Shown here: positions 18,337 through 30,100 of the stretch, piece after piece
Layout: each line of letters begins with the position of its first letter
Position numbering within the stretch: position 1 is the first letter of the stretch
Assembly (NCBI GenBank): GCA_964036275.1
Contig: OZ038434.1
Location: forward strand, 25,403,413 to 25,467,412
Length of the DNA: 64,000 bases
Direction: 5' to 3'
DNA from: Litoditis marina
Taxonomy: Eukaryota > Nematoda > Chromadorea > Rhabditida > Rhabditidae
The notes under the pieces: model-generated
Told to the model about the DNA's origin: nothing
Databases searched by the model: none
Seen by the model: only the letters and a program-made list of their open reading frames with translations
Program-made: the position numbers and the translations under genes

Positions 18337-19213
18337 GTGCCGTTTCTCTGCTTACCAACAATCTTACTTTCTCACAAAAAAATCTCACTTTCTTACAAAA
18401 AATCTCACTTTCTTACAAAAAATCTCACTTTCTCACAATTAGTCTCACTTTCTCACGAAATATCTCACTTTCTCACGAAAATCTCATTTTCTCACGAAAA
18501 ATCTTACTTTCTCATGAAAAATTATGCGTTCACAAAAATATCTTACGTTCTCGATAAGGCTTTTCTCTATTTTTCCAAATTTCAGTTTCTAACCTCTTTT
18601 TTTCTCATTTCACATGCTCCTTTGAACTAAAATATTCCTTGGGAATGGAGAAACTAAGTTGTCTTCGGTTTTTTTAAACTTTTGTATCAGCAAATAGTGA
18701 TAAACAACAACAGTGTCTCCTGCACCTTAACTACTACAAACTCTGGAAGTTTGAAAGCAAAATTATGAACCGTTTGTTAAAAATACTCCCTGAATACTGG
18801 ACGGGTTACTGCATCGAATAGTGGAACAGAGTTTACTGTCTATGGGACTATGGAACGAGACAATAAGACATTGGGACATCGAATTGCGGTTGGGGGGCCA
18901 AACTACCATGGAGGGGAGAGTGGCAAAGTATAAAAATTTCCCGAATGAATGAAATTCGGGATGGAATCTCATGAAAACGAAGTTCTGTTGAATGGGGGAA
19001 GAATAAAAATTTCAGCCCGAGGGTCACATTTTCACATTTTAGGTAAGATTTTTTGTCAGAAAGTGAGTTTCATTTGAGAAAGTAAGACTGATTCTAATAA
19101 AGTCAGATTAGTTGTAAGAAAGTCAGATTTTTTGTAAGAAAGTCAGACTTTTTTGTAAGAAAGTAAGATTTTTTGTAAGAAAGTGAGATTGTAAGAAAGC
19201 AGAGAAACGGGCC
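18337..19213. mobile_element. 0.9-kb element with satellite arms and matching termini
   Basis: The left end GGTGCCGTTTCTCTGC matches the complement of the right end GCAGAGAAACGGGCCC. Just inside, the left arm (about 18358-18510) is a tandem array of about 20 bp built on CTCACTTTCTTACAAAAA, and the right arm (about 19040-19200) is the same array inverted. The middle has no open frame of note. It looks like a non-autonomous foldback DNA transposon of unknown superfamily. Confidence 0.7.
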
Positions 19214-19399
19214 CATAGTTTTTCTACATTGTAATACGAGGCGAAGACTTCCCTCTTCACCCCTTTACGTTACCACCTTGTATTTTCTGTTCATTTCAAT
19301 TTTTGCTCTACCACTTTTCCATTCTCAGACCCTTCCACATCTAATGGTCATAACAATGCCCCATCTCCAATTTCAACCCCCTCGTCCGAAGAGGCGAAA

Positions 19400-19562
19400 A
19401 CGGCCTCTCTCTCTCTCTATCTCTCTCTCTCCATCTCTTTCCCTAACTCTCTCTCTACCTTCTTCTTCCTACATGTATTTTCTCTCCTTCTCTATTCACC
19501 TCTCTCTTTTCTTTGTCTTTATCTCTCTCTCTCTCTCTCTATCTCTATCTCTATCTCTCTAA
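19400..19562. repeat. CT/TCTA microsatellite
   Basis: CT dinucleotides mixed with CTAT units. It is flanked by a repeated phrase, CCAATTTCAACCCCCTCGTC before and CGAATTTCAACCCCCATGTC after, suggesting local duplication. Confidence 0.75.
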
Positions 19563-19769
19563 CTCTCCCCTTCTCGAATTTCAACCCCCATGTCCAAGGG
19601 GTGAGAACACAAACAAATCAGGGTGCGCGCCCCTATAATACAACTTCTAAGTCCGAGGCCAGGCACATTGCATATAGTTGAATAAAACCCTCTATCTATT
19701 TTTTCCTTTTTTTTATTTCTCACTACTTTTTCTATTTATCCAGTTGGATATTGTTCTAGTAGCTGGATT

Positions 19770-19905
19770 TCTCCTTAAAGAAAGACGATAATGTGGACCA
19801 ATCTCGTGTCAACGGTCCTTTAAACTGCAATTGAAAAATGTATTACAGTTTAAAGGACTGAACTGTTGCGATTGGACCACATAATCCTCCTTCTTTGAAA
19901 GAACC
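19770..19905. mobile_element. Hairpin MITE, family J copy 1
   Basis: A roughly 130-bp palindrome with arms AAAGAAAGACGATAATGTGG and complement, and a central GCAATTGAAAAATG loop. Copies at 20875-21004, 44652-44781 and 48359-48486. Confidence 0.7.
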
Positions 19906-20454
19906 TCCGAAAGCTGAGAATCGTTATTTTCACTAATACAATTATCAGAAAATAGCAACTTGAGCTAATTTGATTCAGAATCAAATTTCGAACATAGTAG
20001 AAAGAATGTTCATTAGTGTATGTTACAAATAAACGAGAACACTTTGTCTTCATAGCTCATCATTTATAAGTTTCAGTGTTCACTTTTTTTTTAGTTTTGA
20101 CTCTTTCGCGGTATATTCACCCACTGAATTCCAACTACCGGCAGTCAATCATCTTTTTAAAGAAATTAACATTCATAACCATATTTCTATTCAGAATTCG
20201 AGTTATGTTATAATTCATGCATTTGTTTTCGTGAAATTAACATTCAGGTCTGAACTGCAAAAAAACAATTTTCGATTCATCACTTTTTGTCCTAAACCAT
20301 ATAATCTTCATTCAAGAATGTTTTCTCGGTTATGAGTGAGACGCTTCATTACCGTTTCAGGGTTATTAGAGAAATATAGATTTTCAGTTTTGTTGATTGT
20401 TTATTTTCCTAAAAACCTAATTTCCAGATGAAATGCTGAGTATTCAATCTTTCA

Positions 20455-20722
20455 ATGCGATCGGCAATTGTTTGGGAGCAGTACACTAGTGTACGCGAAC
20501 AACTTCAACTACGCATCGCAGAGAAGATACGCAGACAAATGAGTTCCATGGTGAGTTCAAATGAGTTTGCAACTTGACTTGGTTCATTGACGTCCAGATT
20601 TATTTTCATTTTCTAGTCTCTAATTGTGTTGTCGTATATGATAGAAAATTTCAAATTTTTTTTTACTTTTACAGGCTACTTTGAGCATACCCCGTACGCA
20701 ACCCCCCTATCGGTGTCATTAC
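20455..20722 (+). CDS. Possible alternative 5' exons of the double-BTB gene
   Basis: Two phase-compatible exons, 20455-20550 (32 codons, ending before GTGAGT) and 20675-20722 (16 codons, after TTTACAG, before GTAAGC), could be joined in frame to an exon beginning at 21037. The first encodes a helical LRIAEKIRRQM segment that resembles [12 protein letters not shown] of the next exon. A TTTCCAG acceptor followed by a short upstream ATG-TGA frame precedes it. They may be a real alternative start or a decayed duplicate of the first coding exon. Confidence 0.35.
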
Positions 20723-20874
20723 GTAAGCCGCTTTTCTGAGATAACGAAGCAAGATAGAGATATAAAGTATATACATTTTTGATAATGGTTTTTCATTTGC
20801 CAAAAGATCAGATTGTTAACTGATAAGTCAAAATTAGAGCGGGACGGGTTCTTTAAAGGAGACCGTTTCATTGA

Positions 20875-21004
20875 AAGCTTTAAAGAAGAACGATTGTGTG
20901 GACCAATCCCAACGCCTCAGTCCTTTGAACTGCAATACATTTTTCAATTGCAGTTTAAAGGACCGACGCGTCGGGATTCGTCCAAATAATTGTCCTACTT
21001 TAAA
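20875..21004. mobile_element. Hairpin MITE, family J copy 2
   Basis: Arms TTTAAAGAAGAACGATTGTG and complement with the family's central loop. Located just upstream of the preferred first exon of the double-BTB gene. Confidence 0.7.
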
Positions 21005-21051
21005 GAAGTATTCATAGAGTTGTATTTTCGAATCAGAGAAAACTCAAAAAT

Positions 21052-22137
21052 ATGACCTGGGAAGTTTCGGATCTTCTAAATGAACTTGAGAAGCTTTTAA
21101 AAGAGTACAGTTTGAGTATTGGAATGAGTATCGCAGACAAGATTAGACAGGCAAATGAGTTCTTGGTGGGTTGAAAAAGAGCGTAATCTTTATTCGATTT
21201 TAACCGATTTATTCGGTAACCTGACCTTTTAGTGAAACCTTCTCAGGTTACTGGAGAAAATCCGGTTACCCTTCCATCTAAAAACAATGTTTTCTTCATT
21301 GGTTCGACCGGTAACCGGAGCTCGCTCTTAGGTTACTAGAGGTTACCTACTCAAGTGACCGGAAAAGAGGGGGGCTCAGAATTAGTGGGACTGTCGAAAA
21401 ACCGGGAAGATTTTCGGAAAACAGTTGCTACATCTGTCAAAGTGGGAACGACTTTAGATTCATTTGAATTTTTTTATTAGTACGAATTCTTTTTCCAATT
21501 GTTTCCGTTCGCTGATGAACAGTGACTGACCAGCAGCTGAATAGACACAGTGAATACATTATCGACTTTATTTCCGATATATAGTTTTGAATGATCATTT
21601 TTCCTTTCACGCTACATTAGTTTCTTGCTTTTCGTTTGAAATCTGGTGCTCAATCTATACCTACCAAAGAGTTTTGAAGGGTTCTGAGACGGGAACGTCA
21701 AACGAAACGTGTTGAACAGATAGGGTCTGATTATCTGAATTTTTCATTGTCCAAATACCCCATTTCTATGCCCTGGCGTTAGAATGGTATATTTGAATGA
21801 GAAGTTCATGAAATCAGACCAATAGAATTGAAAAAAAGTACAAAATGTAAAATTTCTGTGGTCATCATTCTTGGTAAATTTCACATATTCGTCCCAATTT
21901 CGAACTATGGTGTCATTGCAGGTTGGTAATATGGAGTCAGCCGATCTTCTGTTGGTGGCAGCCGACGGGAAGAAACTACCGGCACATGAGTGCATTCTGA
22001 GGGCACGTGCACCCGGATTCTACCAGAGACACATCGATGCCACCATTTCGGCCATGGGGCCGAGACAGGAGGGAAAAATGAGAGAGGTTAGAGAGAAAGA
22101 GAGATGGAGAGAGAGAGAGAGAGATAGAGAGACAGAG

Positions 22138-22194
<57 letters not shown>

Positions 22195-25186
22195 AGACTG
22201 AGGCATATACCACTGTTAGAGAGACGCAGACATGGAATGTGGGTTGGAGAAATGTGAGAGACCACATGAACAGAGAGACGCAGACGCTACTGCGGCTCCA
22301 ATGGTCTGAAACATCGGAAATTTCTCAGGCTTTCACCCCCTAGTATGCTGAAGAGTGCATCAGAAAATACTTAGTTCATTATTTCAAAAAGTGTTTACTA
22401 TAGAATACATTTCACTAAATCGACAAGTTTAACACACGTTAAGCTTTAGTTTGTGTTTCTGAACTAAACAGCAATAGTACTAATCCCGCGCCTCCCAAAA
22501 CACAGTGCAATACATTTGGCCGGTTTGACCCTTAATTCTGATGTGTAAACACGTTTCACGTAATTATTTCTTATGTTATTAGCAATATTTAGTATATAAC
22601 TTCCCACTTGCCCTTTTTGTTGATGTCCCTGAACTTAACAGCAATAGTACTAATCCCCCGCCCCTTCCAAAATACAGTTTAATCACCCAATTTCTAAACA
22701 CTTTACAACTGTAGTATACTTCACGTGAATATAATAATCACGTAAAACGTTACGGCCCATGAAATGTGTATCACGTGTTTCACTCGACTTTTCATTTGAA
22801 TACCATTATATAACTTGCCCTTTCTGTTGATGTTCCTGGACTGAACAGCAATAGTACTAATCCCTTGCGCCACCCAAAAAAAGACGAAAAACAAGTGCTT
22901 CCGCTATTGCTATGACGTTTCAGCGGAAGTTGTTTGCAGCAGCAGTTTATGTGGATCATAAAAAGTACTTCATAGCAAGAATGGGTGGTAGAATTGTTTA
23001 GAAAAGTCCAAATTAAGGTAACGCCGTCACTTTATGAACGAACGTTTTCCCTAAATACCGAGTCACCTTTTGCTGAAATAGAGAAACCTGAACAATCAAT
23101 ACTCACAGGAGTTGTTGATAAAAAAATATTCTAAATGTTATAATTTCAAAACTTTCATGAAGGCTAGGAACTTTTTCGTTCCCAGTGTTGAAAAATACGA
23201 ATTCGGAAAAATTGTGTGGTTAAACTTAGAAAAAATTAGGTTGGAAAAAGGTGAAACTTGAATTCCTATTTTCAGGTAGCAATTGGAGACATAGACTCGG
23301 CCGGTCTGGAGTTCTTCATCCATTCCGTTTACACAGAAGAAGAAATCGCACAGTTTCCCGCAGATCAAGAAGAGATGGACGACAGACGTGAGTTCGGTAA
23401 AGTGGATGTGGTCCACTACGAAATCTATAACAAGAGTTCGAATCCCCTCTAAGGTGGTGTTTTTGAAAACCTCAGTTTAGTTTGTGAGTGCTGTCGTCAT
23501 ATACTGAAGAAACGCAAACAGCTCAAAGTGGCTTTCAAAGGTGAGTGAGCACTATCTACCGGGAGCGGGGCTTAGTTTTTACTCAGTTTTACTTCAATAA
23601 CAAAGTCATGTGAAACGTGTCAACACGTGAGAAATCGAAAACGTGCGAAATTGAAGTGCACAATTTCTAATGTTTTTCACTTTTCACGTGACTTTTTCAT
23701 TTACTACCAGTTTACCCGCTGCAGCTTAACTTTCATCGACACGCGTTCACCAACTTGCACTTTCTAGAGAAGTTCTACATTTGTTTTCTATAAACTTTTC
23801 GTAAAATCTTTATTCCAGAAAACTCGTCGCGCGCGTCCACTCATTCAGACAACATGGAAGAATCCACGGAACTGGATTTTCCGGAAGGAGGGACGGATGA
23901 GAGGTGAGAGGATTAGAGAAAGAGAGAGGATTAGAGAAATAGTGAGAGAGAGATTTCGTTCGGAAAACAAGCCATAATGAATGAAAGCAAATATGTTCGA
24001 ACTCTACAAAATTGCCCAGGCGAAAGTGTTGCATTCGGTATATTGTATTGTTTCCGTCTCAGGTTGGAGGAGGAGACCCCGACCGCCGGACGACCGCCCC
24101 TCGGCCACGAACACAACACGTCCGGAGTCAGTTTTCCAATTGAAAATTCAATTTCCGAGAAATATAAATCATGTTTTTGAAATTCGCTGAACTATAGTCT
24201 GTTCCACGCACTTATAACCCTCTACAGTAATCTGCGCAAACTTCCAGGTCAGCTTTGGGTAGTTTGATGTTTTTAGAATGATTTCAAATTTTGCTATTCT
24301 GTTCTCTACCTTCACTTCTACAAACTTTGAAAGTTTGAAACCAAAATAATAATTTATACATTAGAAAAAGCCTCCTGAATATTTTACAGATTACTGTAGA
24401 AGGACATTGATTGGTGAAACGGACTATAGCAGTGAAACAGTCCATACTTTGTGGCAATGAGCGAATTTTACTTTCTTGTGTAGTAGGCATCAGGCATGAA
24501 ACAAAAAATCAGTTTTCTTCGTTTTGTTCTCGAGTTCGAGTGGTTTTGAGAGCAAAGAGATGTTGTCATATATTGTGAATTTGAACAAATAGACATCTAA
24601 ATCAACTATAACAATTGAACTTTTGCGACTCTCCTTTTCGTTGCCTTGTTAACTGCTTAAATTCTACAGTATCCCCCATCGGTGGAATCGTCTCCGCGTC
24701 GTCGTGCGAACGCCACGCCCACCATGACGTCATCAGGCTATTCTCAGGATATGACGTCATCACAAACCTCGGGAATTCCCCTCATGATGTCATCCACGTC
24801 AATGACGTCATATTCTCCACAGATGATGTCATCGAATCCGCAAATGACCTCAGATGGTCAAATTATGACGCAATCTCCGTATATGGTTCCGATTCAACCA
24901 ATGCAAAACATGAACTATCCTCAGCAAATCACGTCATACCCTCAGAGAATGACGTCGATGCCTCAGATGACGTCATATCCGCCGCCAATGACGTCACAAC
25001 AACAGATGTGGGCACAACAACAACAACAACAACCACAACAGCAACAAATGGTGTCAACAAACCCCCAGGGCTATTCTGACTATCGAGTTCCAAACTGCGG
25101 TGACTATCAGCAGCCACAGATGCCCGGTTATAATAATCAGTTGACGTCATCAGGTCAGATGACGCCACAACAACAGGTGTGGGCGC

Positions 25187-25283
<97 letters not shown>

Positions 25284-27064
25284 TTCTCAACAGATGACGT
25301 CATCAGCGCCAATGATGACGTCATTTAGAGATTTGGCTACCAATTCCCCGATGAATACTTCCGCGTATTCTCTCGGAGGGAGAAGTGAGGTGGAAGATAT
25401 TCCAGAGGAAGACGAAGAGGGAGGGCAGAGAGAGGAGAGAAAACCGAGGAGACACGAGGGTGGGTAGAGAAAGAGAGAGAGAGAGAAAGAGAGGGAGGGG
25501 GATGAGAGAAGAAGACATGTAGAACGTATTCTACAGATTGTATTACTTGAAAAATATGGAAACAGAAGAGTGTATGTCTGATTTTGCCCTGAAGAGAGAG
25601 AGAGAGAGAGAGAGAGAGAAAACCGAGGAGACACGAGGGTGGGTAGAGAAAGAGAGAGAGAGAGAAAGAGAGGGAGGGGGATGAGAGAAGAAGACATGTA
25701 GAACGTATTCTACAGATTGTATTACTTGAAAAATATGGAAACAGAAGAGTGTATGTCTGATTTTGCCCTGAAGAGAGAGAGAAAGAGAGAGAGGGAGAGA
25801 GAGAGAGAGATATTGAGAGTGATTGGAGAAAGAATCATACTTTTTCAGTTTCCATGAGCAAGTTCATCCGTCTTGACAGCGTTGAGTCGGATCCGGCGAA
25901 AGAATACGCGCAGCGGAAACGGAGTAGCGGAGGTAGGAAAAGTGTGTAAAAAGAATAACTAAAATTTGAGTATTCATACTTTGTATGGTACAGGGCAATT
26001 AGTTTGCTTAGTAAAACATGTACTCAAAATCGGTGAAATAGTCGAGTATATAAATTAATAGCTCGAATATATAACCGAATGTATGCTTCAATGGTGGTTT
26101 CGTTCTGTTTTCACGATTAATTATCACTATATTGTGTCGAAAACATTTAGGTAAAACTTGAAAAAAACTAGGTTTGGATCATTTTTCCCTGTAACAAATA
26201 GTGTGGGTGAAAAGGAAACAGATACCGACAAAACCAGATAAATCCCACAAAGCTTCAACGTCGTCATAGTATACTTTCTGTAGTATGAACAACTTTCCCT
26301 AAGTATAATAATTTATTGACTTTTCTCCAACTCCAAATATTCCAGGCAAAAAACATTTTCCCGTTCACCGGATAACCTATCTATTGATTCATATTGATGT
26401 ATTGATTTTCCAGGTCCGAAACAGATATTTCCGATGTTCATCGGTCTTTCGGACGGCGATTCGACGACGGAAAGATGTGGTTCAGACTCGTTGCGACCGG
26501 GGAGAATCATCATGTCGAAACGACTTTCGATGACGTCACTCAACTCGTTGAATAGTATCGATGTCACGCCGAGCAATGAAGGTGGGCGTTTGTAGTTTGA
26601 ACTGATTTTTCGTAGTCCGATCTGAATCTGGATGCTTGAAACAGCGAACAGTAGACTGAGAGGTATATGAGAAAAAATTGCAGTTACTGAACTCGATGAA
26701 TAGCATTTATGTCACAACGAGCAACGAACGTACGTTAAAACATTTATCTTTTTATGCCGTAATTCACGAATTTTGCCCGATGTTTTTGAGTTATGTACTT
26801 AGTGTACAACGTTATTGAACTCGTTGAATGGTATTGATGTCACCCCTAGCAATCAAGGTGGGTCAAATAAAAAAATCACCGTCGTTGTATTTCAAATCTA
26901 GAAATCAAACTATAAATACAGCTGGTTAGCATAACATACATGGTATAGACTTTATCGCGAAAACGACTTTCAATGACGTCACTAAACTCGCTGAACAGCA
27001 TCGATTTCATTGTATGTGGACTGTGGACTACTACAGTAGGGCCCCTTTTCATTAGTTGGGGCTG

Positions 27065-27107
<43 letters not shown>

Positions 27108-30100
27108 CTTTCTCTCTCGCTTTTTTCTCAATAGTGCTTGGCAAACACAGGTTTCGTTTTTTTTTTGAAATGTACTTTTTCTCGCCAACCCATAGCGTTC
27201 GATCATCAATTTTGCTCATGTAATTATGCACTGGGAATAGGGGGTTGAATAGAACGCCTATGGGTCTCTGGAGACAAAAAAAAAACAGAGAATTCGCCCT
27301 TTCGAGTCGGGATCTCAACTTTTTGTCAAACATCAGAATAACTAGGCGTGAGGAAGTAGAAGGGGTGTTTTAAGAGAATAGAGTTAAATAGGAAAAGTTT
27401 GAGACTCATTTACATCTCATCAAACTAACTTATGTGATTTGTTTGTTTGCTCATCTATACTAATTTTTAACCTCGAACAATTTCATTAGAACAAATCAGA
27501 TTACTCTCAAAGTTTACTTGAAAACTAAATTAAGGGTTTCAAACATCATTTGAAATGGTAAGGGGAACCACATGTTTGTGAAACCAGTATAACTGATCTT
27601 TGGACAGTTTTCATGTGGAATGAATTTAGATTAGAGTTAATACATTAAGCAATAACATAACTATACTATATACTCTCTATAAAAGTTACGTTATTGATTT
27701 CTTGTAAAGTTCAAAACTTGCAGCGGCCCCCTCGTGCGACCGTGCGCCTGCCAGCAAGTTGGCGGCAGATCTGATGCAAATGTACGTGAACAACGAAGAC
27801 ACTGACGTCGTGATCAAAACGGAGGGCGGGGATCTACACGCGCACAGGTATACTCAGAATCATACTTATGTTAGTAACAGTGATAATAATAGTTATAATA
27901 ATAATCAACTACGAATATACTGAAGTAATAATCATCACGAAGGGCGGAGATCTAAGTGTACACAGGTAGTGGGTTTGCATCTGTATTTGTAGTTCGATCC
28001 TATAATTAGAACATTTGACCCAGACAAGGTAGAGTGGCCCCTCCCACCATGAAGTTTTCCCTCTCTTTGGTGATCCTATGGGCAGTACAAGGGTGAAATT
28101 TTAGAATTCGAGAAGAAAGTTGAGTTGGTTGATGAGTTGAACTTTCGATTTCCAGATGCATTCTGTCTGCCACATGTCCATTTTTCCGACAACAACTTCA
28201 AAAATCAAAGAAGATAGAAATGAAGGGGTCAGTTCGTAAAAATATTGCGATCATAATGTTGGGTTTCTTATTTGAACCGAAACACGAGGTAGTCTAGTTC
28301 ACCCCATTCCTACTGAGACTCCTACAGTAACCTTACAAACTTCCCGAAGGCAGTTGTGGAACTGAAAATGAAGTTTATGGAAAATGCTCTCGTATACTTA
28401 CTGTCCCTGAGTGCGAGAATGAGGTGCAAGAATCCTCAACCTCTCCGATCGAAAGTGAGTGCGCGTAACGGCTTATAAGTTGCAAAATTCTACTGTAGGA
28501 GTCTCAGTTGGAATGAAGAAGACTATATAGATGTTTCATTGAGTGGCGACGTTTCGGCGCATTCGCCGTTTTCAGAGCCGAGGTTTATTAACAGCGGAAC
28601 AAGGAAACTGATTGCAATCATAGCTTGTTTAGAAGTTGTGCACGGATTTAAATGAAACCTATATCTATTTTTCTCGTTGAGCGAGAGAAAGAAGATCCAT
28701 CGCTAACATGCCGAAAGTTTATTATATTAACTATTCAATGATTCGCATGTTTGAATTCATTTCATAGAGAGTTTGCGAGCTTATTTAATAAAATAGAAAC
28801 TATATTCTTAATTTTACAGCTTCTCTCGAAACTCGATCCACTATTTGTTGTCATTTTTGTACGGCGGCCTCACGACTATACCCGATGACGTGAGTCTTAC
28901 TAACAGTAATGAATTCACGTAAGTTGTGTAGGATTCACATATGAACACAGTTTGGATACAATTAGAGAGATACTTTCCTGGGTTCTGGTTGGGTTCAAAG
29001 TGAAATTTATTGGTGTTCTCTTCTTTTTAATATTGGTATACACCTGCCTCACTTTCCGTACAGTGTGAATAAGAAGATAGTAGTCAACATAAATTCTTAA
29101 AATACAATGCTTAACATAAAAAAACATCTTCCTTTTCGGTAATTTTTCCCGTATCATTTGATTGATTTTTGATTGAGTTTGAACATGAATATTGTAGTTC
29201 GTACCACATTTCAGGTGGACGTCTGGGAGATAGTGTCCCTGGCGACTCATCTGAATCACAAGGACCTGACCGACGTCGTCATTCTACATCTGAAGGCCAC
29301 CAGGTGTCACTGGTTCCATCGGGTTGGTACCTTCTTTCTCTTGCGAAATCTGTCTACAAATTGGCTCTGTGTGCTCAAAGTACTGTAAATCTCATTCGTT
29401 CAGTATTACTCTGTTTTTGGGAAAAGTCAATTGATAAGACTAACACACGAGTCAGATAGTTTAGAACAGTTCGCTCTATCCTAAATGAAAAACCTTGTTT
29501 TGTACATCATGTCAAAGCGGTACTTTTACGTTTTGTGAATCACATTGATCGATTTACCATTTGTTTTATCGATTTATTTTACAGCCGTGCGCGTCCTGCG
29601 TCTCTGCGGTCTTTGATGCGTTGCCACAATTGGCGTCCATTCGATCTCTGCGAGATCTCTACGAGGAGGTGATTATTGATTTTTCTCACAGTATCGGTTG
29701 CTTAGTCCTACGATGTGTTAATTGGCTTGAGAAAGTCATTTTGTGGGATACGTAGTGTTCAATGTAGCAAGTAGGACACCACTCGTATCGAGGTCAGACT
29801 AGAACCTGCAATTCGGCAAGGGGGCCTTAAAGGGGGACTGCATTGAATGCCGAATTTGGCTAACGGCGTTTGCTAAAAGGCACGAGAGTCAGAGAAGTGC
29901 GCGCGATCAATATTCATTCACTCCAAATCATCCTTTGCGTCTCTGACAGTAGGATGAAAAATGAGTGAAATTTCGAAAACAGAGCTTTGAATGGGACATT
30001 CTAGAAAGAAAAGACCATATATAGAATTGTCTCCGTTCGATCATTCATTTGAAAATTCATTGCAGCCCCCCTTTAAACCATATCTCATTTAGGCCCTTAC

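Larger units (their letters stand above)
9298..20454. other. 11-kb gene-free repeat region
   Basis: No exon chain could be assembled on either strand. It contains three type A MITEs (listed), GA/CT microsatellites (listed), copies of a roughly 125-bp CACGTG-containing MITE (about 12406-12510, 13100-13238, 14345-14467, 16785-16885), a pseudo-tRNA near 9405-9480 (minus), a split MITE at 16324-16559, direct repeats at 11140-11700 and the large element at 18337-19213. Open frames in the CT tracts encode only S/L or E/R runs. Confidence 0.6.

Noticed and set aside
18358..19200. CRISPR-like regular repeats
   Set aside because: Units of about 20 bp follow one another without unique spacers, the arms are inverted, and the genome is eukaryotic.
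24929..25324. 131-residue valine-rich frame on the minus strand, and other frames across the CAA tract
   Set aside because: They are reverse or shifted readings of the CAA repeat in a supported coding exon.
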